Origin: Stenotrophomonas sp. MYb238 | Lineage (GTDB): Bacteria > Pseudomonadota > Gammaproteobacteria > Xanthomonadales > Xanthomonadaceae | Direction: 5' to 3' | DNA: 64,000 nt | Assembly: GCF_009496535.1 (NCBI RefSeq) | Contig: NZ_WIDL01000021.1 | Span: forward strand, 1 to 64,000 | Shown: piece after piece, positions 21,482 to 30,380 of the stretch | Position numbering within the stretch: position 1 is the stretch's first letter | Layout: every line of letters starts with the position of its first letter | The notes under the pieces: generated by a model | Database searches by the model: none | What the model was told of the DNA's origin: nothing | The model's input: the letters and a program-made list of their open reading frames with translations, nothing else | Made by a program: the position numbers and the translations under genes

Positions 21482-23206
21482 ATGACGGCGCTGCGCCTGC
21501 ACGGCCATGGCGCCTCCCGCGGCAGCGCGCTCGGCCGCGCCCGCGTGCGCCTGCCGCACGCGCAGGAAGTAACCGAAAAACGCATCGCCGCCCATGCGGT
21601 CGACGCGGAACTGCAGCGCCTGCACCAGGCCATCGAGTCGGCCCGCGCGGAAATGCGCGAACTGCGCCAGCGCCTGCAGGGCGCGCTGCCGGCCGAGGTC
21701 GGCGAATTCCTCGACCTGCACGCCATGCTGCTGGACGACCCCGAGCTGCTGGCGGCGCTGGACGAACGCATCCGCAGCCACCGCTACAGCGCGGCCTACG
21801 CCCTGCGGGCGCAGCGCGACCTGCTGGCCAAGGTGTTCGAGGGCATGGAGGACGACTACCTGCGCAGCCGCCTGGACGACCTGGACCACGTCATCGGCCG
21901 CATCAACGCGTTCCTGCACAAGCGCCCGGCCGGCATGAAGGGCCTGGCCGGCGAGATCCTGGTGTGCGAGAACGTCGCGCCCTCGGAACTGGCGCAGCTG
22001 CAGTCGCAGGGCGTGGTCGGCATCGTCACCAGCGCCGGCAGCCCGCTGTCGCACAGCGCCATCCTCGCCCGCAGCCTGCACCTGCCGCTGGTGGTCGGCG
22101 CCAGCGGCGTGCTGCACCGGATCAACGACGGCGACGTGCTGATCGTGGACGGCGGCAGCGGCGAGGTGGTGCTGGAACCGGCCGCCGACGACCTGCGCCA
22201 GTACCGCCAGCGCCTGCGCGAACTGGCGCGCGAGCAGCGCGAGCTCGGCCACCTGCGTTCCAAGCCGACCCGCACCGTGGACGGCGTGGACATCACCCTG
22301 CTGGCCAATGCCGAATCGCGCGAGGACGTGGCGCGCGCGCATGCGCTGGGCGCGCACGGGCTGGGCCTGTACCGCACCGAATTCCTGTTCCTGCAGCGCA
22401 ACGGCCTGCCGGACGAGGAAGAACAGTTCCACCACTACCGCGACGCCGTGCTCGGCATGAGCGGGCGGCCGGTCACCATCCGCATCCTCGACCTGGGCGC
22501 GGACAAGGCCGACCGCAGCGGGCTGGTGCTGGGCCGCGAGGAGAACCCGGCGCTGGGCCTGCGCGGCATCCGCCTGCTGCTGGCCCATCCCAGGGTCGCC
22601 GACACCCAGCTGCGCGCGCTGCTGCGCGCGTCCGGCTACGGTCCGGTGCGCATCCTGGTGCCGATGGTCAGCACCCGCGAGGAAATCCTCGCGCTCAAGC
22701 GCCGCACGGTGCGGCTGGCGGCAACGCTGCGCGAGGAAGGCCATGCCCTGGCCGACCACGTGCCGGTCGGCGCGATGATCGAAGTGCCTGCCGCGGCCAT
22801 CGCGCTACCGACCTTCATCGACCAGGTGGACTTCCTGTCCGTCGGCACCAACGACCTGGTGCAGTACCTGCTGGCGGCCGACCGCAACAACGAGGCGGTG
22901 GGCGAACTGTATTCGCCGCTGCACCCGGCGGTGCTGCAGTTGCTGGCGCAGGTGATCGAGACCGCGCGCGCGCACGGCACGCCGCTGTCGGTCTGCGGCG
23001 AAATCGCCGGCGATGCGCGCATGACGCCGCTGCTGCTGGCCCTGGGCCTGGCGGAGTTCAGCCTGCACCCAGCCACGCTGCTGGAAGTGCGCCGCGCAAT
23101 CCGCGACTGCGACCATGGCCGGCTGCGCGCCGGCGCCGGCAAGCTGCTGCAGGCGCGCGACCGCCGCGGCATCGAGCGCTGGCTGGCAGGTGTGGGCGCA
23201 CCGTAG
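21482..23206 (+). CDS. ptsI: PTS enzyme I
   Basis: The 574-residue enzyme takes phosphate from PEP and passes it to HPr. The phosphorylated His191 is in GSPLSHSAILAR, and the PEP-binding domain has GLYRTEFLFL (about residue 298), DLGADK and SVGTNDLVQYLLAADRNN (about 457). There is no N-terminal GAF domain, so it resembles classical EI rather than PtsP. A GGAGG precedes the ATG. It ends the PTS gene run; mgtE follows after 146 bases. Confidence 0.96.
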   Translation: MTALRLHGHGASRGSALGRARVRLPHAQEVTEKRIAAHAVDAELQRLHQAIESARAEMRELRQRLQGALPAEVGEFLDLHAMLLDDPELLAALDERIRSHRYSAAYALRAQRDLLAKVFEGMEDDYLRSRLDDLDHVIGRINAFLHKRPAGMKGLAGEILVCENVAPSELAQLQSQGVVGIVTSAGSPLSHSAILARSLHLPLVVGASGVLHRINDGDVLIVDGGSGEVVLEPAADDLRQYRQRLRELAREQRELGHLRSKPTRTVDGVDITLLANAESREDVARAHALGAHGLGLYRTEFLFLQRNGLPDEEEQFHHYRDAVLGMSGRPVTIRILDLGADKADRSGLVLGREENPALGLRGIRLLLAHPRVADTQLRALLRASGYGPVRILVPMVSTREEILALKRRTVRLAATLREEGHALADHVPVGAMIEVPAAAIALPTFIDQVDFLSVGTNDLVQYLLAADRNNEAVGELYSPLHPAVLQLLAQVIETARAHGTPLSVCGEIAGDARMTPLLLALGLAEFSLHPATLLEVRRAIRDCDHGRLRAGAGKLLQARDRRGIERWLAGVGAP

Positions 23207-23261
23207 AAACACACGCCTCTGCACGCAAGGCGCCCACCGGCGCATTCGTGCCGTACAAGGG

Positions 23262-23290
23262 TGTGCACCGAAACATGGGCGCGTGATAAT
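23262..23290 (+). promoter_or_regulatory. Possible mgtE promoter
   Basis: GATAAT at 23285-23290 resembles a -10 box. TGTGCA at 23262-23267 is a poor -35, with 17-base spacing. It lies in the ptsI-mgtE gap, 63 bases before the mgtE start. Weak evidence only. Confidence 0.25.
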
Positions 23291-23352
23291 GACGCGCCCG
23301 ACACGTCCCTTGCCGCATCCTGCATCGCGGCCCTCCCCTGCCCGGAGCCCCG

Positions 23353-24714
23353 ATGGCCGACCCCGTACGCCACGACAAGACCGCACGCCAGCTGCGCATG
23401 CTTTCCGACGCGCTGGACAGCGGCCGCCTGGGACCGGTGCGGCGACTGGTCAACACGCTGGCGCCGGCGGAGATCGGCAACCTGCTCGAATCGCTGCCGC
23501 CGGGCAAGCGCGAAGTGGTGTGGGGCCTGGTCGACCAGGAAGACGACGGCGAGGTGCTGGTCCACGTCGGCGAGGAAGTGCGCGAAAGCCTGCTGGCCGA
23601 CATGGACCCGGACGAGATCATCGCCGCGGTCGAAGACCTGGACATCGACGACCTGGCCGACCTGGTCGAGGACCTGCCTGACACGGTCATCGACGAGGTC
23701 CTCAAGTCGATGGACCGCGAGAACCGCGAGCGTCTGGAACAGGTGCTGTCCTATCCGGAGGACACCGCCGGGCGCCTGATGAACCCGGACGTGGTCACCG
23801 TGCGCGCCGACGTCAACATCGACGTGGTGCTGCGCTACCTGCGGCTGCGCGGCGAACTGCCCGACCACACCGACTACCTGTACGTGGTCAGCCGCCGCCA
23901 CCAGTACCTGGGCCGCGTCTCGCTGGCCTCGCTGGTCACCCACGAGGACAGCACCCCGATCAACCGCCTGGTCGACGACGAACAGCCCGCCATCGACGTG
24001 GGCGAGAACGCCGACGAGGTCGCGCGGCAGTTCTCCGACCACGACTGGGTGTCGGCGCCGGTGGTGGATGACAACAACATCCTGATCGGGCGCATCACCA
24101 TCGACGACGTGGTGGACATCATCCGCGCCCAGGCCGAGCACCAGGCGCTGGGCGCCGCCGGCCTGGACGAGGACGAGGATCTGTTCAGCCCGGTCTGGCG
24201 CGCGATGCGCCGGCGCCTGGTGTGGCTGTTCGTCAACCTGTGCACGGCCTTCGTCGCCGCCAACGTGGTCGGCCAGTTCGAAGGCACCATCGACAAGCTG
24301 GTGGCGCTGGCGGTGCTGATGCCGATGGTCGCCGGCCTCGGCGGCAACGCCGGTACGCAGGTGCTGGCGCTGATGGTGCGCGGCCTGGCGCTGGGCCAGG
24401 TCGGCGCCTCCAACGTGAAGGCGCTGCTGTGGAAGGAACTGCGCGTGGCCCTGCTCAACGGCCTGCTGATGGGCGCGGTGCTGGGGCTGATCGTGCTGGT
24501 GTGGTTCCACAACCCCGGGCTGTCGCTGGTGATCTTCGTCGCCCTGACCTGCAACCTGCTGCTGGCCGCGTCGGCCGGCGTGCTGATCCCCATGACGCTC
24601 AAGCGGCTGGGGTTCGATCCGGCGCTGGCCAGCGGCATCTTCCTGACCGCCATCACCGACTCGATGGGTTTCTTCACCTTCCTCGGGCTGGCGACCCTGG
24701 TGCTGCTGCGCTGA
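23353..24714 (+). CDS. mgtE: Magnesium transporter MgtE
   Basis: The 453-residue protein has an acidic N-terminal superhelical domain (residues about 10-135, with SLLADMDPDEIIAAVEDLD), two CBS domains (about 140-265, ending IGRITIDDVVDII) and five C-terminal membrane helices with the pore motif GLGGNAGTQVLALMVRGLALG (about residue 333). MgtE channels import magnesium and close when cytoplasmic magnesium binds the N and CBS domains. It is on the same strand as the PTS genes. Confidence 0.96.
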   Translation: MADPVRHDKTARQLRMLSDALDSGRLGPVRRLVNTLAPAEIGNLLESLPPGKREVVWGLVDQEDDGEVLVHVGEEVRESLLADMDPDEIIAAVEDLDIDDLADLVEDLPDTVIDEVLKSMDRENRERLEQVLSYPEDTAGRLMNPDVVTVRADVNIDVVLRYLRLRGELPDHTDYLYVVSRRHQYLGRVSLASLVTHEDSTPINRLVDDEQPAIDVGENADEVARQFSDHDWVSAPVVDDNNILIGRITIDDVVDIIRAQAEHQALGAAGLDEDEDLFSPVWRAMRRRLVWLFVNLCTAFVAANVVGQFEGTIDKLVALAVLMPMVAGLGGNAGTQVLALMVRGLALGQVGASNVKALLWKELRVALLNGLLMGAVLGLIVLVWFHNPGLSLVIFVALTCNLLLAASAGVLIPMTLKRLGFDPALASGIFLTAITDSMGFFTFLGLATLVLLR

Positions 24715-24721
24715 GCGCCGC

Positions 24722-24749
24722 GCGCCGGAACCGCATGCGGTTCCGGCGC
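24722..24749. terminator. Perfect 28-base palindrome between convergent genes
   Basis: GCGCCGGAACCGCA (24722-24735) is followed directly by its reverse complement. It lies 7 bases after the mgtE stop and 19 bases before the end of the Ax21-like gene, so it can form a hairpin in both transcripts. There is no T-tract, so factor-dependent termination or mRNA protection is as likely as intrinsic termination. Confidence 0.6.
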
Positions 24750-24768
24750 AGCATGCCCGGTTTTCCGG

Positions 24769-25566
24769 TCAGAAGCTGGCGCGCACGCCCAGGCGGTAGA
24801 AGCGCACGTCCTCGTAGAACTCCGCCTCGCCCACCAGGCCCCATTCCGGGGTGAAGCGGTACTGGAGGCCGACATTGCCGACCATCGAATGGTCGACCAG
24901 CAGGTTGTCGTCCACCCGCAGGTAACCAGCCTTCGACCACAGCTCCAGGTTCCGCGCCGGCCGGGCACGGATGCCCAGCATCAGCTTGCCGGCGTACAGA
25001 TGATCGCGGCCGCTGATGTCGTCCTGCGGGTATTCGCCGTCGCGGTAGTCCAGCTGCGCCCCCAGCCGCAGCAGCGACAGCTCGCTGATGAAATCCGCGC
25101 GCGGGGACAGGGAAAGGCTCGCGCCAAGGCCGATCTCGGCCTGGTCGATGGCGACCTCCAGCTGCTGGGCGCCCATGTTCCAGTCCCGGGAAACCCGGTC
25201 GTAGCCGCCGAAGACGTAGAGGCCTTCGGCTACCGCCACCGAGCCGCGCGCATAACCGCCGTTGCCGTGCTCGCCGGCGTCGTACAGGTCCACGTCCAGC
25301 CGGGCCACGCCGGCCTCGACCCACGTATAGCCCGGCCCTTCGGTCTTTTCGCGCCTGACCGCGGGCGCCTGCGACCAGGACTGCCGTACGGGAGATTGTG
25401 CGGCATCGGCCGGCATGGCGACGCCGCCGCCGTCCGCCTGCGCGGCGGCCTGCGCCGCCTTCTGCCGCTCCCACCACGGCGCGCGCTGCGCCTGCGCATC
25501 CTGCATCGCGGCCATCGCCATCAGTACAGCGACACTGGCGCAGGCGGCCCTGACTTCCTTCTTCAT
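24769..25566 (-). CDS. Ax21-like outer membrane beta-barrel protein
   Basis: The 265-residue protein has a signal peptide (KKEVRAACASVAVLMAMAAMQDAQAQ) set by the ATG at 25566 with AGGAAG upstream. After a low-complexity Ala/Gln linker, the mature part begins GYTWVEAGVARLDVDL and continues as alternating strands (GLYVFGGYDRVSRDW, DLGQ-like turns) ending in FYRLGVRASF with the C-terminal Phe of outer membrane proteins. The layout resembles the Ax21/OmpO family of Xanthomonas and Stenotrophomonas. Early reports that Ax21 peptides are a plant immune signal were withdrawn, so no signalling role is claimed. Confidence 0.75.
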   Translation of the reverse strand: MKKEVRAACASVAVLMAMAAMQDAQAQRAPWWERQKAAQAAAQADGGGVAMPADAAQSPVRQSWSQAPAVRREKTEGPGYTWVEAGVARLDVDLYDAGEHGNGGYARGSVAVAEGLYVFGGYDRVSRDWNMGAQQLEVAIDQAEIGLGASLSLSPRADFISELSLLRLGAQLDYRDGEYPQDDISGRDHLYAGKLMLGIRARPARNLELWSKAGYLRVDDNLLVDHSMVGNVGLQYRFTPEWGLVGEAEFYEDVRFYRLGVRASF

Positions 25567-25706
25567 GCGTTCACTTCCTGTGTGGACCGATGCCCGGACG
25601 GGCGGCGGCGATTCTAGCCGAAGCCGCGTCTCCGGCCGCGGCCGAGCCGACGGACGGATGGCGACGCCCGCCGCTATCATGCGGACGACACGCCGGACAT
25701 TTGGCC

Positions 25707-25970
25707 ATGACCACCACCGTCACCGATTACTACCAGCCCGGCTGGCGCGAACACCCCCACCCCTGCCCCGCCTGCGAATGGCAGGGAAGCTCGCGGCAGA
25801 TGGAAATGGAACTGCACGACGAGCAGAGCGAATACGCCTGCCCGCAGTGCGAGCTCCCGCTGCTGGTGGTGCTCCATCCCGACCTGGCGCAGGTGCAGGC
25901 CGCGGCGGCGGCTGGCAATGCCGAGGCACAGCAGCAGTTGGCAATTCTGGCGATGGCGCCACGCGACTGA
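25707..25970 (+). CDS. Small zinc-ribbon-like protein
   Basis: The 87-residue cytoplasmic protein has two Cys pairs, CPAC (about residue 19) and CPQC (about 46), separated by 25 residues, the spacing of a zinc ribbon. A hydrophobic strand LPLLVVL follows, then a short Ala/Gln helix (VQAAAAAGNAEAQQQLAIL) resembling one Sel1/TPR-like repeat. No named family is recognised. It is divergent from the Ax21-like gene and on the same strand as the TPR gene that starts 79 bases later. Confidence 0.7.
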   Translation: MTTTVTDYYQPGWREHPHPCPACEWQGSSRQMEMELHDEQSEYACPQCELPLLVVLHPDLAQVQAAAAAGNAEAQQQLAILAMAPRD

Positions 25971-26049
25971 TCCAAGGCCCACCGGATACTGGCAGGCGCA
26001 TGGTTCGCATGCGAAGCTGGCCGCCAACGCCACTGCGCAAGGAAGTCGT

Positions 26050-26781
26050 ATGCGTCTGCTGTTGATGACCGCCCTGCTGTACTGCACTTCCGCGCTGGCT
26101 CAAAGCAAAGCCGACAACATACGGATGAGCACTACGTGGTTGAAATCCACCCAGGCCGAGGCCGGTCTGGGCATGGAGTTGCGACCGATCGTGCAGCGTG
26201 CCGCCAGGGAAAGCCGGAATGGCGGCAACGACAGTGCAAGGGCGCTCCTGCTGGATGTTGCCCGACAATGCGATGCCTATCGCGCCGCACCTGATCGGCA
26301 CGTGGTGAGCTTCCGCAGCCAGCGTCAGTACGAACTCTATCTGGACGCACACAGCGATGGCCGCCCCATTGACTGGCTCGATATGGCCTGCGGCGATGCA
26401 TACAAACAACTTGGCTATCTTGCGGTCGAGAACCGCGACTACCCTCAGGCACTGCAGTGGCTGGACAAGGCGCAGGCTACCGCACCCTACGAGCCGGAGA
26501 TGCTGACCGAGCGCGGCGCAGCCCTGAACCTGAGCAAAAACTGGAAGGCCGCACTGGAAAGCTACCAGCAGGCGCTGGATTTGATCGGCAGCCACCCCGA
26601 AGCCGCCTACGCAGAAGCCTTGGCGCTGCGTGGCATGGGCTTCGCGCTGATCGAACTCGGCGATCTGGACGCCGCCCGCGACGCCTATGAAAGTTCGTTG
26701 AAACTGGAACCAGGCAACAGGAATGCCGAGCGCGAACTGACCTACATCAAGCAGCAACAGGCACGCCTGGATAAACCATAG
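26050..26781 (+). CDS. Secreted TPR-repeat protein
   Basis: The 243-residue protein starts at 26050 with AAGGAAG upstream and has a signal peptide (RLLLMTALLYCTSALAQ). Residues about 120-240 hold three TPR units: KQLGYLAVENRDYPQALQWL, RGAALNLSKNWKAALESYQ and RGMGFALIELGDLDAARDAY. It probably acts as a periplasmic protein-binding scaffold. By eye its GC content and codon use are clearly lower than those of neighbours (more AT at third positions), suggesting recent acquisition. The N-terminal 110 residues show no family I recognise. Confidence 0.82.
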   Translation: MRLLLMTALLYCTSALAQSKADNIRMSTTWLKSTQAEAGLGMELRPIVQRAARESRNGGNDSARALLLDVARQCDAYRAAPDRHVVSFRSQRQYELYLDAHSDGRPIDWLDMACGDAYKQLGYLAVENRDYPQALQWLDKAQATAPYEPEMLTERGAALNLSKNWKAALESYQQALDLIGSHPEAAYAEALALRGMGFALIELGDLDAARDAYESSLKLEPGNRNAERELTYIKQQQARLDKP

Positions 26782-26826
26782 AAACAGACCCGAAGCGTTG
26801 GCCGGCCCCTGTTGCGGTGGCTCATA

Positions 26827-27777
26827 TCAGCCCAGCAGCGTCTCCAGCACCGCCATGCGTACCGCCACGCCATTGGCGACCTGGCGCAGCACCCACGACT
26901 GCGGGCCGTCGGCCACTTCGTCGGTGACTTCGACGCCGCGGTTGATCGGGCCCGGGTGCAGGACCGCCGCATCGGTAGCAGCGCGGCGCAGGCGCGTGGC
27001 GGTCAGGCCGTACTCGGCGTGGTACTGCTCCAGCGACGGCACCAGGCCTTCCTCCATGCGCTCGCGCTGCAGGCGCAGCATCATCAGCGCGTCGGCGCCT
27101 TCGAGCATGGCGTCGAAGTCCTGCCCGACCACGCAACCGCGCAAGGTGTCGTCGTCCGGCAGCAGCGACTGCGGGCCGCAGACGCGGATCTCGCCCACGC
27201 CCAGCGTGCGCAGCGCGTGCAGGTCGGTGCGCGCCACGCGCGAGTGCTTCACGTCGCCGACGATCAGCACCTTCAGTTTCGAGAAGTCCGCGCCCTTGGC
27301 CTGGCGTAGGGTGAGCATGTCCAGCAGACCCTGCGTGGGGTGCGAACTGCGACCGTCGCCGGCATTGACCAGCGCGGTGCCCTCGCCCGCTGCAGCGGCC
27401 AGTTCGGCCACCGCGCCGTCGTCGGGATGGCGCACCACGAAACCGCGCACGCCCATCGCTTCGAGATTGCGCAGCGTGTCGCAGGCGGTCTCGCCCTTGC
27501 GCGTGGACGAGGTGGAGGCGTCGAAGTTCAGCACGTCCGCGCCCAGCCGCTGTGCGGCCAGCTGGAACGAACTGCGGGTGCGGGTGGACGGCTCGAAGAA
27601 CAGCGTGCACACCGCGGTGCCGGCCAGCACGCCGCGCTTGTTGCCGACGCGCCCCACCGCCGCGTCGCGGATCTGCCCGGCGCGGTCCAGCAGCTGCAGC
27701 AGGTGTTCGCGCGGCAGGCCCTCCAGGGTCAGCAGGTGGCGCAGGCGTCCGTCGGCATCGAGTTGGGAGGCGGTCAT
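26827..27777 (-). CDS. pyrB: Aspartate carbamoyltransferase catalytic subunit
   Basis: The 316-residue enzyme condenses aspartate and carbamoyl phosphate in pyrimidine synthesis. FFEPSTRTRSSF (about residue 60) is the carbamoyl-phosphate signature, and LVNAGDGRSSHPTQGLLDMLTL (about 130) and LHPGPINRGVEV (about 262) are conserved. No pyrI or pyrC-like gene follows. The order algH-ruvX-pyrB on one strand matches Pseudomonas (yqgE-yqgF-pyrB). Confidence 0.97.
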   Translation of the reverse strand: MTASQLDADGRLRHLLTLEGLPREHLLQLLDRAGQIRDAAVGRVGNKRGVLAGTAVCTLFFEPSTRTRSSFQLAAQRLGADVLNFDASTSSTRKGETACDTLRNLEAMGVRGFVVRHPDDGAVAELAAAAGEGTALVNAGDGRSSHPTQGLLDMLTLRQAKGADFSKLKVLIVGDVKHSRVARTDLHALRTLGVGEIRVCGPQSLLPDDDTLRGCVVGQDFDAMLEGADALMMLRLQRERMEEGLVPSLEQYHAEYGLTATRLRRAATDAAVLHPGPINRGVEVTDEVADGPQSWVLRQVANGVAVRMAVLETLLG

Positions 27778-27792
27778 GGCAGGGTCTTGGGG

Positions 27793-28260
27793 TCAGGAAA
27801 CAGGGGTGGCGTCGCCCGGAGCGGACAGCCAGCGTTCGATGATGACCGCGGCCGCCACCGCGTCCAGGCTGGCGGCGTCGCGCCGGCGCTTGCGGCCTTC
27901 GGCACGTTCGGTGGCGAAACGGCGCGCGGCTTCCACCGAGCTGGAGCGCTCGTCCACCAGCAGCACCGGCAGCCGGTAGCGCTGCAGCAGTTGCCGCGCG
28001 AAGGCCTGCGCGCGCCTGCGGTTGGGCTGGTCCTCGCCGTCGAGGGTGAGCGGATCGCCGACGATCAGGCCGTGCGGCCGCCATTCCTTGTGCAGCCGGT
28101 CGAGCGCGGCCCAGTCGGGACCGTCGGCGCGCACGTCGATCATCGCCAGCGCGCGGGCGCCGACGCTGAAGGCGCTGCCGATGGCCACGCCGATCCGGCG
28201 CGAACCGACGTCGAAACCGAGCACGGTGCTGTCGGGCGAAAGCGCCGCCGGATCAGGCAT
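27793..28260 (-). CDS. ruvX: Holliday-junction resolvase-like nuclease YqgF/RuvX
   Basis: The 155-residue RNase H-fold protein has [14 protein letters not shown] (catalytic Asp, about residue 15), [12 protein letters not shown], and the acidic strands [15 protein letters not shown] and [14 protein letters not shown]. The family is implicated in pre-16S rRNA 5' end maturation and was predicted as a junction resolvase. It overlaps the algH end by eight bases. Confidence 0.94.
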   Translation of the reverse strand: MPDPAALSPDSTVLGFDVGSRRIGVAIGSAFSVGARALAMIDVRADGPDWAALDRLHKEWRPHGLIVGDPLTLDGEDQPNRRRAQAFARQLLQRYRLPVLLVDERSSSVEAARRFATERAEGRKRRRDAASLDAVAAAVIIERWLSAPGDATPVS

Positions 28261-28819
28261 GGCCGCTGTATCCGGCCAGGCGGAACAGGTCCACGCCGAT
28301 GCGCGCGGCCGCCAGCTGCCAGCGCTCGTCCATCGGCGCGTCGAACAGCACCGCCGGATCGGCCGGCACGGTCAGCCAGCTGTCCTCGGCCAGTTCCTGC
28401 TCCAGCTGCCCGGCACCCCAGCCGGCGCAGCCCAGGGTGACCAGCGCGTTGCGCGGGCCGTCGCCGCGGGCCATCGCCTCGAGGATGTCGCGCGAGGTGG
28501 TCAGGTACAGGCCTTCGCCCACCGCCAGGCTGGAATCCCAGTCGCGGGCGTCATCGTGGATCACGAAGCCGCGGCCGGTGTGCACCGGGCCGCCGTTGAG
28601 CACCGGCACCGCGCGCAGGCGTTCGTCGCCGGTGTCGATCTCCATCTGCGAGAGCACTTCGCCCAGCGTGTACTCCGAGGGCTGGTTGACCACCACCCCC
28701 ATCGCGCCGTTGTCGTCGTGCTGGCAGATCAGCGCGACGCTGCGCGCGAAGCCCGAATCGGCCAGCGAGGGCGAGGCCACCAGCAGCTGGTTGGCGAGAT
28801 TGTCGAAAGGCACGGACAT
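28253..28819 (-). CDS. algH: YqgE/AlgH family protein (DUF179)
   Basis: The 188-residue protein opens [43 protein letters not shown], split here by residue blocks that match the UPF0301/AlgH fold, and contains [14 protein letters not shown] and [18 protein letters not shown] with the conserved Cys. The family fold has been solved but its role is unclear; in Pseudomonas it affects alginate regulation. It is first in the algH-ruvX-pyrB operon. Confidence 0.93.
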   Translation of the reverse strand: MSVPFDNLANQLLVASPSLADSGFARSVALICQHDDNGAMGVVVNQPSEYTLGEVLSQMEIDTGDERLRAVPVLNGGPVHTGRGFVIHDDARDWDSSLAVGEGLYLTTSRDILEAMARGDGPRNALVTLGCAGWGAGQLEQELAEDSWLTVPADPAVLFDAPMDERWQLAAARIGVDLFRLAGYSGHA

Positions 28820-28863
28820 GGCGGCATTCTACCGTCAGGCCCGCGTACCCGCCCGTACCGCGC

Positions 28864-30267
28864 TCACGCCGCGACGACATGCCGCCCCGCCGGCATGCGT
28901 CCGGGGATGCGCAGGAAGAACACGCTGCCCCGGCCCGGCTCGCTCTCGGCATGGATGCTGCCGCCGCCGGCCTCGACCAGGTCCTTGACCACCGAAAGCC
29001 CCAGTCCCGTCCCCTGCCCGCGCGGCCGCGTGGTGAAGAACGGTTCGAAGATGCGCGCCAGCACCGCCGCATCCATGCCGGTGCCGTCGTCGCCGAAGGC
29101 CAGCAGCAGGCTGCCGCGCGCGTCCTGGCGCGCGCTGATGGTGAACGCGCCGCCGCCGGGCATCGCGTGGTCGGCATTGGCGGCGATGTTGAGCACCATC
29201 AGCTCGAAGCGGGTGCGGTCGAAATGGATTTCCGGCAACGGCGCGGCCAGCGACAGGCGGATCCGCACCGAGGGCGCGAGCAGTTGCCGCAGCATCGGCT
29301 CCAGCCCGGCGATCGCGGCGGCCGGGTCGAACCATTCGCGCGCTTCCTCTTCCGCGCGCGAGAACGCCATCAGCCGCCGGGCGAGCACGGCCGCGCGCGA
29401 TGCGGCCGATTCCACGCCGGCCAGCGCGTCCTGCATGCGCGCCGCGTCGTCCGTGCATCGCCCCCGATGCGCGTGGCCGCGGATGATGCCCACCAGGTTG
29501 CCGAAATCGTGCGCCACGCCGCTGGCCAGCCGCCCCATGGCCTCGGTCTTCTGCGCCTGGACCAGCTGCGCCTGGGCGCGTTCGCGCTCGGCCATCTCCG
29601 CCTGCAGGCGCGCATTGGCCGCTTCCAGCGCGCGGCCGTGCGCGGTGGCCTCGCGCAGGCTGTCGCGCAGCGCGGCCGAACTGCGGTCGAGCACGATCGC
29701 CAGCATCAGGAAGATCGCCGCGCTGACCGCCAGGTCGGTCAGCCTTGCAGCCATCTCGCCGTTCGCGCCGATGTCCACCGCGATCCCGAAACCGAACGCG
29801 ACCAGCAGGCCCGCGTACATCAGCCACAACGTGCCCCGCCCCAGGGCAAGGGCGGCGATCGCCATCCACACCCCGAGCACCGGCTGCTCGAAACGCTGGG
29901 CGGCAAAGCCGGTGGCGGCATGGGCCAGCAACGTGGATGCCACGAAGCCGACCAGCAGCAGCCGCGCGGCAGGCATGAAGCGCCCGCGCCGAAGCAGCCC
30001 GAAACTCAGCGCCGCCAGCGCGCTGACCGACAGCCCGACCAGCATCGAGGTGATCTCGCCGGGGCGCCACGGCACATCCGGCATCATCGCCCGCAGCAGC
30101 CACATCAGCGGCGGCAGCACCGCCAGCAGCAGCGCGATCACCTGGATCACCGGCGCGTTGCGGCGATCCACCGGATCGGCGATGGGCACATCGCGCAGCC
30201 AGCCACGCAGCGACCGCAGGGCAGACGACGGGACGGCAAGCAAACGAACGACGAACGGCCGCGGCAT
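28864..30267 (-). CDS. Orphan membrane sensor histidine kinase
   Basis: The 467-residue protein has about five to six membrane helices (residues 37-195, starting VIQVIALLLAVLPPLMWLL), a coiled coil (205-240) and a kinase core. The phospho-acceptor is His253 in ASGVAHDFGNLVGIIRG, a PAS-less HisKA of the GHDFNN type. The ATPase has the N box NIAANADHAMPGGG, G1 GDDGTGMD and G2 GQGTGLGLSVV. No response regulator or receiver domain is nearby, so its partner is unknown. The input is probably sensed by the membrane region. It is divergent from tag. Confidence 0.9.
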   Translation of the reverse strand: MPRPFVVRLLAVPSSALRSLRGWLRDVPIADPVDRRNAPVIQVIALLLAVLPPLMWLLRAMMPDVPWRPGEITSMLVGLSVSALAALSFGLLRRGRFMPAARLLLVGFVASTLLAHAATGFAAQRFEQPVLGVWMAIAALALGRGTLWLMYAGLLVAFGFGIAVDIGANGEMAARLTDLAVSAAIFLMLAIVLDRSSAALRDSLREATAHGRALEAANARLQAEMAERERAQAQLVQAQKTEAMGRLASGVAHDFGNLVGIIRGHAHRGRCTDDAARMQDALAGVESAASRAAVLARRLMAFSRAEEEAREWFDPAAAIAGLEPMLRQLLAPSVRIRLSLAAPLPEIHFDRTRFELMVLNIAANADHAMPGGGAFTISARQDARGSLLLAFGDDGTGMDAAVLARIFEPFFTTRPRGQGTGLGLSVVKDLVEAGGGSIHAESEPGRGSVFFLRIPGRMPAGRHVVAA

Positions 30268-30380
30268 CTGGAATCCGGTTCTGCGGGGGGCGAGGGCACG
30301 ATGCGCGAGGCGGCGCCTCCGGGCAAGTGCGGCATCGGCCAGCCCCTATACTGGCCCGCCCCACGGTCCAACGCCGCCCC

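Noticed and set aside
23207-23352. Magnesium riboswitch before mgtE
   Set aside because: The 146-base leader shows no recognisable M-box or ykkC-like conserved core; only weak pairing was seen.
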